Of a stretch of DNA of 64,000 nt, positions 8,445 through 16,347 are shown in pieces. Each line of letters begins with the position of its first letter. The stretch's first letter is position 1. The translations under genes were made by a program, and so were the position numbers. Source of the stretch: Fluviicola sp. (GTDB taxonomy: Bacteria > Bacteroidota > Bacteroidia > Flavobacteriales_D > Crocinitomicaceae); contig NZ_JBCNJT010000001.1 in NCBI RefSeq assembly GCF_039596395.1, positions 1,275,315 through 1,339,314 of the forward strand. Reading direction: 5' to 3'. The notes under the pieces are model-generated. The model saw only the letters and a list, made by a program, of their open reading frames with translations, was not told the DNA's origin and searched no databases.

Positions 8445-8470
8445 AAAAACATACTAAGTAGTATGTTTTT
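8445..8470. promoter_or_regulatory. 26-bp near-perfect palindrome, probable TetR operator
   Basis: Two 12-bp arms, AAAAACATACTA (8445-8456) and TAGTATGTTTTT (8459-8470), flank a 2-bp centre. The centre is too short for a good RNA hairpin loop, so an operator is more likely than a terminator. It begins 12 bp after the TetR stop codon and covers the place where the -33 element of the following promoter would be, so a bound repressor dimer would block RNA polymerase. Confidence 0.75.
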
Positions 8471-8474
8471 GAAT

Positions 8475-8482
8475 TATTTTTG
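8475..8482 (+). promoter_or_regulatory. -7 box (TATTTTTG) of the TetR-linked operon
   Basis: TATTTTTG fits TAnnTTTG exactly, 4 bp after the palindrome and 19 bp before the ATG at 8502. A short leader with no visible Shine-Dalgarno is typical of this phylum. Confidence 0.65.
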
Positions 8483-8501
8483 CATCGATAACTGATTTTC
8501 G

Positions 8502-8960
8502 ATGTATTCAACGCTCATATTTCTGCATTCTTTAACCCGCTGGCTGGTAGTTATCAGTTTGCTCCTGGCCATTTATCGGGGTTATACCGGATTTAAATTC
8601 CAAAAGACATTTACCAAAAGTGATAATTCTATCAGGCACTGGACCGCCACCATTGCGCATGTGCAATTGATCATCGGAATTTTGGTTTATACCCAAAGTC
8701 CGGCCATTCAATATTTTTGGAAACACACCAGGGAAGCACTACACAATTGGGATGTTACGTTCTATTCACTCGTTCACGCATTGCTCATGCTGCTTGCAAT
8801 TGTAATCTTAACGATTGGTTCGGCCAAAGCCAAGCGTATGCAAACCGATTCCGATAAGTTCAGAACGATGTTTCTTTGGTTCCTCATAGCTTTCATCCTC
8901 ATTTTTATTGCCATTCCGTGGCCATTCTCCCCGTTGTCAAACAGACCTTTTTTCAGATAA
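8502..8960 (+). CDS. Four-helix integral membrane protein
   Basis: A 152-residue inner-membrane protein with four predicted transmembrane helices (about residues 10-28, 48-68, 85-108, 123-142). Histidines lie near helix ends (LHSLTRW near residue 9, HWTATIAHVQ near residues 45-52, LHNWDVTFYSLVHALLM), a pattern that could bind haem as in small cytochrome b-like proteins, but there is no definite match. It is the first gene of a three-gene operon controlled from the palindromic promoter; the next gene begins 1 bp after its stop. Confidence 0.75.
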   Translation: MYSTLIFLHSLTRWLVVISLLLAIYRGYTGFKFQKTFTKSDNSIRHWTATIAHVQLIIGILVYTQSPAIQYFWKHTREALHNWDVTFYSLVHALLMLLAIVILTIGSAKAKRMQTDSDKFRTMFLWFLIAFILIFIAIPWPFSPLSNRPFFR

Positions 8961-8961
8961 T

Positions 8962-9282
8962 ATGTTACAGATCATTCAATCAAAAGTAGGCCGCTTGCGC
9001 CTCATCGGATTCCTGGAAGGAATTTCCCTGCTCATTCTTTTATTCATAGCACTTCCTCTGAAATACGGTTACGGAATACCCGAAGTTTCCAAAGTAATGG
9101 GAACCGTTCACGGGGCTTTATTCCTGCTTTTTGTTTTCAACACTTTGAGCGTGGGAGTAGAGTATCAATGGAAATTCCGGGAAACAACCTGGAAAGTATT
9201 GCTGGCTTGTATCGTTCCGCTGGGAACGTTTTACATCGATCAGAAAATTTTAAAACGAATGGATCCTTCAAACAGCAAGTAA
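8962..9282 (+). CDS. DUF3817 domain membrane protein
   Basis: A 106-residue protein with three predicted membrane helices. It matches DUF3817: LRLIGFLEGISLLILLFIALPLK at the start, then GTVHGALFLLFVF, and the ending VPLGTFYIDQKILKR, which is a family hallmark. Function is not known; members occur as single membrane proteins or with transporters. ATG 8962 is chosen because it starts just after the preceding stop and yields the family's normal length. The rhodanese gene follows after 1 bp. Confidence 0.85.
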   Translation: MLQIIQSKVGRLRLIGFLEGISLLILLFIALPLKYGYGIPEVSKVMGTVHGALFLLFVFNTLSVGVEYQWKFRETTWKVLLACIVPLGTFYIDQKILKRMDPSNSK

Positions 9283-9283
9283 T

Positions 9284-9646
9284 ATGAAAACCATTGGAAT
9301 TATTTTGGGAGTTTGCCTGGTTCTTTATATCGGCTATCGCACGTACCGTTTTTTGAATCTCGATAAAGGATTGGGGAAGAAAATAGAACAAGGAGCAGTA
9401 ATCCTGGATGTAAGAACACCGTCTGAATATAAAACCGGGCACATTGAAGGATCTGTCAATTTGCAGTTGAGCCGCTTGCATGCAGACAAGCTTCCTCTGG
9501 ACAAGGACAAAACTTATATCACCGTTTGTTCGCACGGACTCAGAAGTGTCAAAGCCATGAACTTACTGAAGGAAAAAGGATACAAAGTGTTCAATGGCGG
9601 TGCTTTAGCCGACCTGGAAAGCGAAATTAAACAAACAGAAAAGTAA
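9284..9646 (+). CDS. Membrane-anchored rhodanese-like protein
   Basis: A 120-residue protein with an N-terminal membrane anchor (residues ~3-20) followed by a single rhodanese domain (ILDVRTPSEYKTGHIEGSVN, active-site loop CSHGLRS with Cys near residue 82, then KGYKVFNGG). Rhodanese domains carry sulfane sulfur on that cysteine and transfer it to thiol acceptors. The anchor suggests the domain faces the periplasm or sits at the membrane with its two operon partners. Genes are spaced by 1 bp, so all three products are made together. Confidence 0.88.
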   Translation: MKTIGIILGVCLVLYIGYRTYRFLNLDKGLGKKIEQGAVILDVRTPSEYKTGHIEGSVNLQLSRLHADKLPLDKDKTYITVCSHGLRSVKAMNLLKEKGYKVFNGGALADLESEIKQTEK

Positions 9647-9684
9647 GCCCTGCATGCAATATTTGCGTACTTTCAGAGGGTAAT

Positions 9685-10053
9685 TTGAAAGTAAGGAAAG
9701 TGGATATTGAAGCAATCAGAAGTATTTGCCGGCAATTTCCCGGAGTAACAGAAGATGTGAAATGGGAACATGACCTGGTTTTTTCCGTGGGGTTGAAAAT
9801 GTTTTGTGTAGTGGGGCTGGATGAAACACCCGTTTCAGCTTCTTTCAAAGTCAGGGATGAAGAATTTGAAGAAATGGCCGGCCGGCCGGGGTTTAAACCG
9901 GCACCTTACGTAGCTAAATACAAATGGGTGCTTATCGATGACATTACCCGGATGAAACGAAGCGACTGGGAATTTTACCTGAAACAATCTTATGAACTGG
10001 TTAAAGCAAAACTTCCGGCTAAAACACGAAAAGCTTTGGATTCCAATGGTTAG
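9685..10053 (+). CDS. MmcQ/YjbR family protein
   Basis: A 122-residue cytoplasmic protein of the MmcQ/YjbR family: SICRQFPGVTEDVKWEHDLVF, then ASFKVRDEEFEEM, KWVLIDD and a closing SYELVKAKLPAKTRK helix. The fold is a double-wing DNA-binding-like (CyaY-like) domain; function is unsettled. No ATG gives the right length. TTG 9685 or GTG 9700 are the likely starts; the family usually begins close to the second. It follows the rhodanese gene by 38 bp and may be read through from that operon. Confidence 0.78.
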   Translation: MKVRKVDIEAIRSICRQFPGVTEDVKWEHDLVFSVGLKMFCVVGLDETPVSASFKVRDEEFEEMAGRPGFKPAPYVAKYKWVLIDDITRMKRSDWEFYLKQSYELVKAKLPAKTRKALDSNG

Positions 10054-10097
10054 TAAAAGCTGAAACATTTTAAACCTTTAAAACAAAACCTTCTGCT

Positions 10098-10559
10098 ATG
10101 AAAAAAATCTGGTTATTATTCCTGGTTTCAGCGTTGTTCTCTTGCGGGAATTCCATAGAAACAAAAAAAGAAAACACTGCCCGGGAAAGCGAAGTTGACC
10201 GGAAAATCGCATTGGAAGTACTGAATGATTATGTGGCTAGCTGCAATGCGCTGGAAGATCCGGAAAAATGGGTTTCAACGAATCCCTTACTGACAGCGGA
10301 TTTCAAGTCAGCGTATCAAAAAATGATCAAAGATGCCCGGGAAGAAGATCCGGAATTGGGCCTTGGTTTCGATCCGATATTCAACGCACAGGATTACCCC
10401 GACAAAGGTTTCACAATTGCTTCCGGTAAATCTTCGGATGATTCAGTGGTCGTTTTAGAAGGAATTGATATGAAAATGACCGTGAAAGTGAGGTTGAAAG
10501 CAGTGAACGGGAAATGGCTGGTTGACGGAGCAGGAGTTATCCGGATGGATGATAAATAA
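10098..10559 (+). CDS. Lipoprotein, NTF2/DUF3828-like
   Basis: A 153-residue lipoprotein: the signal peptide ends in a lipobox (SALFSC, Cys near residue 16). The mature part looks like the DUF3828 / NTF2-like group, with helix LEVLNDYVASCNALED, the NPLLTADFKSAYQKMI segment and C-terminal strands ending KWLVDGAGVIRM. Such proteins are periplasmic and of unknown role. It lies 44 bp after the MmcQ-like gene and is followed by a separate promoter for the next gene. Confidence 0.72.
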   Translation: MKKIWLLFLVSALFSCGNSIETKKENTARESEVDRKIALEVLNDYVASCNALEDPEKWVSTNPLLTADFKSAYQKMIKDAREEDPELGLGFDPIFNAQDYPDKGFTIASGKSSDDSVVVLEGIDMKMTVKVRLKAVNGKWLVDGAGVIRMDDK

Positions 10560-10591
10560 ACCTGTTTCCGCGGAAATGGATAGTTTTGAGC

Positions 10592-10599
10592 TATATTTG
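10592..10599 (+). promoter_or_regulatory. -7 box (TATATTTG)
   Basis: TATATTTG matches TAnnTTTG and lies 19 bp before ATG 10619. No TTG lies at the -33 position. It supports ATG 10619 over the upstream in-frame start at 10586, which would precede the transcript start. Confidence 0.55.
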
Positions 10600-10618
10600 G
10601 GATCTAAAATCAATACTA

Positions 10619-11674
10619 ATGAATCGAATTAAATTATTCACGTTAGGTGTGTTTGCAATAACTGCACTTGCGTCAAAAGCTCAAACACTTGTTTTCCAGG
10701 CAAAAACCGTTGAAAACCAACTTTGGGGTTATTCAAACATGGAAGGAGAACTCGTTATCCCGGCTGAATACGACAAATGTTATCCGTTCTCATCCAATGG
10801 GCTTGCTGTAATTTACGACGAAAAAGAGCGTCAGTACCATTTCATTGATGTGAAAAACCAGCGATTAACAACCAATCCTGCCAAGTTTAAGATCAAAGAC
10901 GGGCTGGGATTCAATGTAAGTGGTTTCAACGATCATTTGTTCCTGGTTCAGGTGAACAACAAATGGGGCTACATGAATGATGAGGGAAGCCTGGCCATTC
11001 CCGCAAATTATGATAACGGAAGTGATTTTAACGGAGGTTTTGCTACGGTTACCAAAGGAAAGCAATTTTTAGTAATAGATAAAGACGGAAATGAAACACC
11101 TCTTGAGAGCGGAATAACCGAAGTAAAAGAGTTTTCGGATGGGCTTGCACCGGTGAGAATGAGTAGCAAAAAATATGGATTCATTGATACCAAAGGGAAA
11201 CTGGTAGTTCCGGCTGAGTACGAAACCGTGGGATATTTTGTAGACGGATTGGCATGGGTGAAGACTGCAGCTGGGAAATTGGGATACATTGACAAAAGCG
11301 GCCAGTGGATCATCAAGCCTGAATTTGAAGCAGGAAAGGATTTCGACCATACTAGCGGACTTGCGCGTGTTAAGAAGGGCGAAACCTGGTGTTATGTGGA
11401 TAAATCCGGCAAGATCCTGTATGTGAAAGATACCGAAAGCTGGGGTGATTTTTCAGAAGGTTTGGCAGATGGGAAAAAAGGCGGAATGCGAGGATTTTAC
11501 GATCATACCGGTAAATGGGTAATTGAGCCTAAATTCCTGGCTGTTCGTGATTTTCACAATGGCTATGCAGCTGCCAAGTCGGCTGACAATAAATGGGGAA
11601 TTATCGATAAAACCGGAAAATGGGCGGTAGAACCCAAATTTGATTCAGTGAAAGATGTAACCCGGATTAAATAA
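10619..11674 (+). CDS. Secreted WG-repeat protein
   Basis: A 351-residue exported protein: signal peptide (cut near KAQ, residue 22), then about seven WG-type beta repeats, each of the form WGYxNxxGxLVIPAxYDxxxxFSxGLAxV. Clear copies carry LWGYSNMEGELVIPAEYD, WGYMNDEGSLAIPANYD, YGFIDTKGKLVVPAEYE, LGYIDKSGQWIIKPEFE and WGIIDKTGKWAVEPKF. WG repeats (KWG Leptospira repeats) make surface or periplasmic repeat structures of unknown role. A strong terminator follows at 11693. A second WG-repeat gene lies 1.85 kb downstream at 13523. Confidence 0.86.
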   Translation: MNRIKLFTLGVFAITALASKAQTLVFQAKTVENQLWGYSNMEGELVIPAEYDKCYPFSSNGLAVIYDEKERQYHFIDVKNQRLTTNPAKFKIKDGLGFNVSGFNDHLFLVQVNNKWGYMNDEGSLAIPANYDNGSDFNGGFATVTKGKQFLVIDKDGNETPLESGITEVKEFSDGLAPVRMSSKKYGFIDTKGKLVVPAEYETVGYFVDGLAWVKTAAGKLGYIDKSGQWIIKPEFEAGKDFDHTSGLARVKKGETWCYVDKSGKILYVKDTESWGDFSEGLADGKKGGMRGFYDHTGKWVIEPKFLAVRDFHNGYAAAKSADNKWGIIDKTGKWAVEPKFDSVKDVTRIK

Positions 11675-11692
11675 AATGATTTCAACAGATAG

Positions 11693-11725
11693 AAAGCCCT
11701 GGCGATAAATGCCGGGGCTTTTTGT
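11693..11725 (+). terminator. Rho-independent terminator
   Basis: An 11-bp stem, AAAGCCCTGGC (11693-11703) against GCCGGGGCTTT (11711-11721) with one G-T pair and a 7-base loop, followed by a short T run. It ends the WG-repeat gene transcript. Confidence 0.85.
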
Positions 11726-11874
11726 TTACGGTGGGTAAATTTCGGTCTTTAAATCGTATTGAACGTCAGGAACAAATTCCTCAAACGAATTAAAATGGCC
11801 AGATAACGTTAAATTGTTTGTCAGCTAAACGGTAATTGGTAACTTAACTCCTCTTAGAACCCAAATTCACACAA

Positions 11875-12657
11875 ATGAGCAGATCCTTGAGTGTTGCTGT
11901 TATTACTTTACTGTCCTTCGGATGCTATTTTTTCTTATCACAGGCCTATTTTTCGGAACTCAGGATATGGATCAACGGATATATCCCGGATTTGGGAATT
12001 AGCCATTTGCTGGTATATCTGCTGGTTTCCCTTCCGGTTGTTTTAGGCGCTTCCGTTATCAATGAATTCAAGCGCTGCCAAACAACATTGGGACTGAACC
12101 GTTCCATAGTCAAAGGAGTTTTGTTCCCGCTGGTTTGTACCCTTCCAATGTTTATAGGCTTTGCCTTGTGTTTTTCAATTAACAAGCATTTGACCGCTGA
12201 TGAGATCCTGATTACAGCAGTTGCGGCTGCATTTTTTGAAGAGTTTATTTTCCGGGGTTTTCTTTTCGGGCAATTATTCCGGTTCACGAAACTGGGCTTC
12301 ATTCCGGCTATTTTGCTCGGAGCGTTCTTATTTGCAGCCATGCATTTGTACCAAAGCAATGATTTACCGGTTTTGATCGGAGTGTTCTCCACCACCTTTA
12401 TGGGGGCGGTGCTTTTTGCTTGGCTTTTTGCCGAATGGAATTTCAACTTGTGGATTCCGGTTTTCCTGCATTTCTTCATGAACCTGGCCTGGATGCTTTT
12501 TGCGGTTTCAGATAACGCTTTCGGAGGTTTTTATGCCAATATTTTTCGTTTGCTCACCATTGCGTTGGCTATTACTTTGACGCTGGTTTATAAACGCCGG
12601 AAACAGCTTCCCCTCAAAATCAATAAGGAAACTATCTGGATCAAGAACCGGAATTAA
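11875..12657 (+). CDS. CPBP family intramembrane glutamic protease
   Basis: A 260-residue inner-membrane protein with about seven or eight hydrophobic helices. The three CPBP (Abi/CAAX) motifs are present: EEFIFRG near residues 122-128 (EExxxR), AAMHLYQ near residue 158 with the second-motif His, and FLHFFMN near residue 200 with the third. This family includes Rce1-type CAAX prenyl proteases; in bacteria roles vary from bacteriocin self-immunity to processing. A lipoprotein gene follows after 16 bp. The 200 bp upstream contain no clear promoter. Confidence 0.88.
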   Translation: MSRSLSVAVITLLSFGCYFFLSQAYFSELRIWINGYIPDLGISHLLVYLLVSLPVVLGASVINEFKRCQTTLGLNRSIVKGVLFPLVCTLPMFIGFALCFSINKHLTADEILITAVAAAFFEEFIFRGFLFGQLFRFTKLGFIPAILLGAFLFAAMHLYQSNDLPVLIGVFSTTFMGAVLFAWLFAEWNFNLWIPVFLHFFMNLAWMLFAVSDNAFGGFYANIFRLLTIALAITLTLVYKRRKQLPLKINKETIWIKNRN

Positions 12658-12673
12658 TGATTAATATTGAGTG

Positions 12674-13477
12674 ATGAAACACACGATCAGCTTCTTGTTA
12701 ATTGCCTTGTTGTTTGCCTGCAATTCTACCGAAACTCCAAAGGTAAAAACGCTTAAACAAATCCTTGTCTTTGAATCCCGTTTTGAATTAGGGAAGGAGC
12801 TGGAACCACGCCTGGTTGAACGGGAAGTATACAATGAAAAAGGATTACTGATTTCGCAAGTGGCCTATGAAGAATCGGGAACCGTAGATTACCGAAGCGA
12901 ATTGGTTTACGACGCGAAAGGACGGAAAATAAAGGATACTTATTTCCTGGGAAATAAATGCCATTCCATTTCAGAGTTTCTCTATAAACCAAACGATAGC
13001 CTTCACATCATTGTGGTTTACCAACCGGATATGAAACTGGATTTTACCATTCAGCCGCTTTACGATAAAAAGGGATTTAATTACAGGGATGTTTGCCGGG
13101 AAACGGATCATAAGCTGCGTTTTTGGGATACCTACGAACGGTATAAATCCGGGAGGCTCAAAAAATGGACGCGTTTTAATCCTGACTCAACAGTCCAGTC
13201 CAAAGCTATTTATTACTACGACCGGAAAGGACGGGAAATCAAAAATGTGTGTTCGGGAGAATTAGGCGGGACTTATCTTCACAAATACAGCAAGAAAGGA
13301 TTGGTAACAGAAGAAATCGGCTACAACACGCTGGATCATTCGTTTTTGTGGCTAAAGGTTTTCCGATACGATAAATCGGATAACCTGGTTAAAATCATAG
13401 AATACGACAGCCTGAAGGACCGTCCTAAAAATCCGTGGAGAGTACGCTATTACAAATACGAGTTTTGGGAGCCTTAA
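12674..13477 (+). CDS. Lipoprotein with YD/RHS-like strand repeats
   Basis: A 267-residue lipoprotein: short signal peptide ending LLFACN, Cys near residue 16. The mature part consists of antiparallel strand pairs of the type EREVYNEKGLLISQVAYEES, ELVYDAKGRKIKDTYF and YYYDRKGREIKNVC, like YD/RHS or MORN-variant repeats common in Bacteroidota lipoproteins. It is attached to a membrane face and of unknown role. It lies 16 bp after the CPBP protease and 45 bp before the second WG-repeat gene, so these three may be co-expressed. ATG 12674 is used rather than the GTG just before it. Confidence 0.75.
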   Translation: MKHTISFLLIALLFACNSTETPKVKTLKQILVFESRFELGKELEPRLVEREVYNEKGLLISQVAYEESGTVDYRSELVYDAKGRKIKDTYFLGNKCHSISEFLYKPNDSLHIIVVYQPDMKLDFTIQPLYDKKGFNYRDVCRETDHKLRFWDTYERYKSGRLKKWTRFNPDSTVQSKAIYYYDRKGREIKNVCSGELGGTYLHKYSKKGLVTEEIGYNTLDHSFLWLKVFRYDKSDNLVKIIEYDSLKDRPKNPWRVRYYKYEFWEP

Positions 13478-13522
13478 AAGAAAAAGATTGTAGATTTGAA
13501 TGAAACCAATAGAATAGGACCT

Positions 13523-14602
13523 ATGAAAAAAACAATCCGTTTGGCAATGAGTCTGGCGCTGATTTTTTCTCTTGCAGCCTGCTCATCAGGAGAGAGTTCC
13601 GCTCAAACGACTAAACGCGAGAAAAACCTGTTTCCTGATAACAGCGGTTTATACCCGATTATACAGGACAGCCTTTTCGGATATATCAATACAAAAGGCG
13701 AGGTAGTGATCAAACCACAGTTTGAAAAAGCTGCCCAATTCAGTGAAGGATTGGCGTATTTTGAAAAAGACGGAAAATACGGATTTATCAACACAAAAGG
13801 AGAAGTGGTTATTGAACCTGTTTACACCAAAAAGTCGAGAGGATGGCTCAAATTGGCTATTGAACCATTGGGAGAAACCTATTTCAAGGAAGGGTTGGCC
13901 GCAGTGAATAAAAATGGCTTATTCGGCTACATCGACAAAAAAGGACAGGAAGTAATTCCTGCTCAATTTTCAGAAGCAAATGCGTTTTCACAGGGATTCG
14001 CGTATGTCAGAAACGGTCAGCAAATCTATTTTATCAATCAAAAAGGAGAAAAGCAATTCGGAAGAGATTTTGAATGGACATCAGGTTTCAACGACAGCCT
14101 GGCCCTGGTAATGACCGATCAAAAAGTGGGTTACATCAATACTTCCGGGAAATGGGTCATTCCAAACAAATACTACACCGGCGGAATCTTTATGGATGGA
14201 TATGCGGCAGTAAAAGATACCCGCGAGGGAAAAACCTGGAAATTGATTGATAAAAAAGGAAAAGTCCTGTTTGAAAAAGAAGCTGACAGGATGCATAAGG
14301 GATTCGGAAATTATGTTTACTTCAATGAGGGGAGAAACGAAGGACTGCTGGATTTGAAGGGACAGGTGGTTATTCCGGCTAAGTACGATGTACTATTTTT
14401 CCTGGACGAGGTAATTATTGTAAAAACAGATTCGAAAGAAGACCGTTTCGGGCTTATCAACAAAAAAGGAGAATGGGTGACTGAAGCTAAATACCACGCA
14501 TTGTTTCCGGCGGGAGATAATATGATCCTGATGGGAACTGAAAACAGGGAGTTGGGATACATTGATTTTTCCGGGAAAGTAATCTGGAAACCAACGAAAT
14601 GA
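13523..14602 (+). CDS. WG-repeat lipoprotein
   Basis: A 359-residue lipoprotein (lipobox SLAACS, Cys near residue 20) carrying about seven WG-type repeats, such as FGYINTKGEVVIKPQFE, YGFINTKGEVVIEPVY, FGYIDKKGQEVIPAQF, VGYINTSGKWVIPNKYY and FGLINKKGEWVTEAKYH. It is a clear paralogue in architecture of the gene at 10619 but is membrane-anchored where that one is soluble. The ATG at 13523 gives a proper lipoprotein signal; the TTG at 13496 would add residues before it. Confidence 0.85.
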   Translation: MKKTIRLAMSLALIFSLAACSSGESSAQTTKREKNLFPDNSGLYPIIQDSLFGYINTKGEVVIKPQFEKAAQFSEGLAYFEKDGKYGFINTKGEVVIEPVYTKKSRGWLKLAIEPLGETYFKEGLAAVNKNGLFGYIDKKGQEVIPAQFSEANAFSQGFAYVRNGQQIYFINQKGEKQFGRDFEWTSGFNDSLALVMTDQKVGYINTSGKWVIPNKYYTGGIFMDGYAAVKDTREGKTWKLIDKKGKVLFEKEADRMHKGFGNYVYFNEGRNEGLLDLKGQVVIPAKYDVLFFLDEVIIVKTDSKEDRFGLINKKGEWVTEAKYHALFPAGDNMILMGTENRELGYIDFSGKVIWKPTK

Positions 14603-14668
14603 TCACTGAATTTGCGAATTTATTCATATGAGTTGAACCGATTGTTGAAATAGCTGTATCGTTGTCAT

Positions 14669-15649
14669 ATGAAAAATTACCTGGTTGTTATTTTGCTTTT
14701 CCTGGTGAAAACAGGCTTTTCACAAAATCAGGAAGTGTATTACCAAACTTCTGAGAAGAATTATGCCTTTAAACTGTATGGAAATACCTGCAGCTTGTAT
14801 GAACTTTCAAACTATGGCAGTTGGGTTAACCGGGAATGGGAGCTTCCAGCCGTTTACAGACCTGAAAGTGCACTGGATAGTTTGGGAATTCTTTTTTCAA
14901 ACGAACAATACGCCATTTCATACGATTACAAGTATTTCCGGGTGTGTAAACTGAAAAACGGGAAGATTAAAGAGCGTCATACCTATGTAGCAAAAAAGCT
15001 GGAAAATCCTGCTAAACTCTATGAAGCGATCAACCATTCTTACTGGGAAGTGCTTTACCGCACAACAATTGATGAAATGAGAAATAATTATCCCGGTTTC
15101 CATGCATACAGGTATCCATATTACCGGTATGGAAGTCCGGAAGCCTGGGAGTCACTAACCTTTAAACAGGCTGAACCTTCGGAGTTTGAAGTACTTTCAC
15201 GAAAGCAAAATCAATTCATAAAAGACAGTTTAATCCGAACAAACAACCGGTTGATTTTCCTGAATGATTCCATTGAAACCCATATTTCTACATTAACACT
15301 TGAAGCATTGAAAAGCAATTTCATGAGCCGTCCGATACACGTAAATGCTTATGACGAATACCAGCAGGTCATGCTGAAATTTGTTGCCGAAAAGCGCCCG
15401 GATTTGTTTTATGACCTGGTAGAATCGTTACCGGAAGAGAAGAAATACCTGTTCCACAAAGTTTCATACGGGGATTCGTTTAAATCACTGAAGAAATTTG
15501 AGACCGTTTCTCCTGTTAAAAGAGAATTCCTGAAATACAAACGAAAAGAGAGCTTAAAAGCAGGCTTAATGGTAACAGGTGCCGGATTGCTGGAAGTAGG
15601 TGTAATCGGAGGAGCGATTACCGGAATTGTTTACTGGATCCGGAAATAA
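14669..15649 (+). CDS. Exported protein with C-terminal membrane segment, unknown
   Basis: A 326-residue protein. It has a signal peptide (cut near FSQ, residue 19), a Tyr-rich middle (residues 90-160, including HAYRYPYYRYGSPEAW), a charged helical part (residues 180-290), and a hydrophobic glycine-rich stretch at the end (residues ~298-322) followed by RK. The last stretch could be a membrane anchor, which would leave most of the protein in the periplasm. No known family is recognised. Confidence 0.7.
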   Translation: MKNYLVVILLFLVKTGFSQNQEVYYQTSEKNYAFKLYGNTCSLYELSNYGSWVNREWELPAVYRPESALDSLGILFSNEQYAISYDYKYFRVCKLKNGKIKERHTYVAKKLENPAKLYEAINHSYWEVLYRTTIDEMRNNYPGFHAYRYPYYRYGSPEAWESLTFKQAEPSEFEVLSRKQNQFIKDSLIRTNNRLIFLNDSIETHISTLTLEALKSNFMSRPIHVNAYDEYQQVMLKFVAEKRPDLFYDLVESLPEEKKYLFHKVSYGDSFKSLKKFETVSPVKREFLKYKRKESLKAGLMVTGAGLLEVGVIGGAITGIVYWIRK

Positions 15650-15676
15650 TCAACCGGATTTTTTACTTTAGCTGCT

Positions 15677-16309
15677 ATGAGTGTAATCCATGAATTGGCA
15701 AGTTCTCTCAATCGCAGAGATGAAGTTCCGAACCAGGAGTTGGCAGCAAAAATAGCGTCTTCAAAAGACATGCAAGGAGTAAAGGAACTGATCGAAAACC
15801 TGCAATCGAATAGCAAGGATATTCAAAACGATTGCATTAAGGTGTTATATGAAATCGGCGCATTGGATCCGACATTGATTGCAGCATATGCGCAAACATT
15901 CCTGGATTTGTTAAAGCACAAAAACAATCGTTTGCAATGGGGCGGAATGGCAGCCCTGGACAATATTGTTTCTGAAAAACCGGATTTCATGTACGAATCT
16001 GTTCCTTCAATCCTGGACGCGGTTTCCAGGGGGTCGGTTATTACAATGGATGGTGCGGTGAATATTTTTATCAAACTGTGCGGCATTGCAAAATATGCCG
16101 ATCATGCTTTCGATGTATTGCTGGAAGTGATCCGGAAAGCGCCTGTGAACCAGTTTCCCATGTATGCAGAGCGCGCAATGCCAATAGTAACGCCTCCAAA
16201 CAAGACGCGTTTCGTAACCATTTTAAGCAGTCGGCTGCAGGAAATTGAAAAGGAATCGAAGCGCAAACGGGTAGAGAAAGTAATGCAGAAACTAGCGAAG
16301 GCCGGGTAG
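15677..16309 (+). CDS. HEAT-like helical repeat protein
   Basis: A 210-residue soluble protein that is almost entirely helical, with HEAT/ARM-like helix pairs: DIQNDCIKVLYEIGALDPTL, RLQWGGMAALDNIVSEKPDF, SVPSILDAVSRG, AFDVLLEVIRKAP, ending in a basic helix (KRKRVEKVMQKLAK). Such repeats bind other proteins or act as adaptors. It lies 39 bp before the SUFU-domain gene. Function unknown. Confidence 0.72.
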   Translation: MSVIHELASSLNRRDEVPNQELAAKIASSKDMQGVKELIENLQSNSKDIQNDCIKVLYEIGALDPTLIAAYAQTFLDLLKHKNNRLQWGGMAALDNIVSEKPDFMYESVPSILDAVSRGSVITMDGAVNIFIKLCGIAKYADHAFDVLLEVIRKAPVNQFPMYAERAMPIVTPPNKTRFVTILSSRLQEIEKESKRKRVEKVMQKLAKAG

Positions 16310-16347
16310 GCAATGAATATAAAATCATCTGAATTAAAAAGTTAAAC

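Noticed and set aside
8445-8470. Simple transcription terminator for the TetR gene
   Set aside because: The 2-bp centre leaves no loop without breaking the inner pairs, and a promoter -7 box follows at once; an operator is a better reading, though some termination cannot be excluded.
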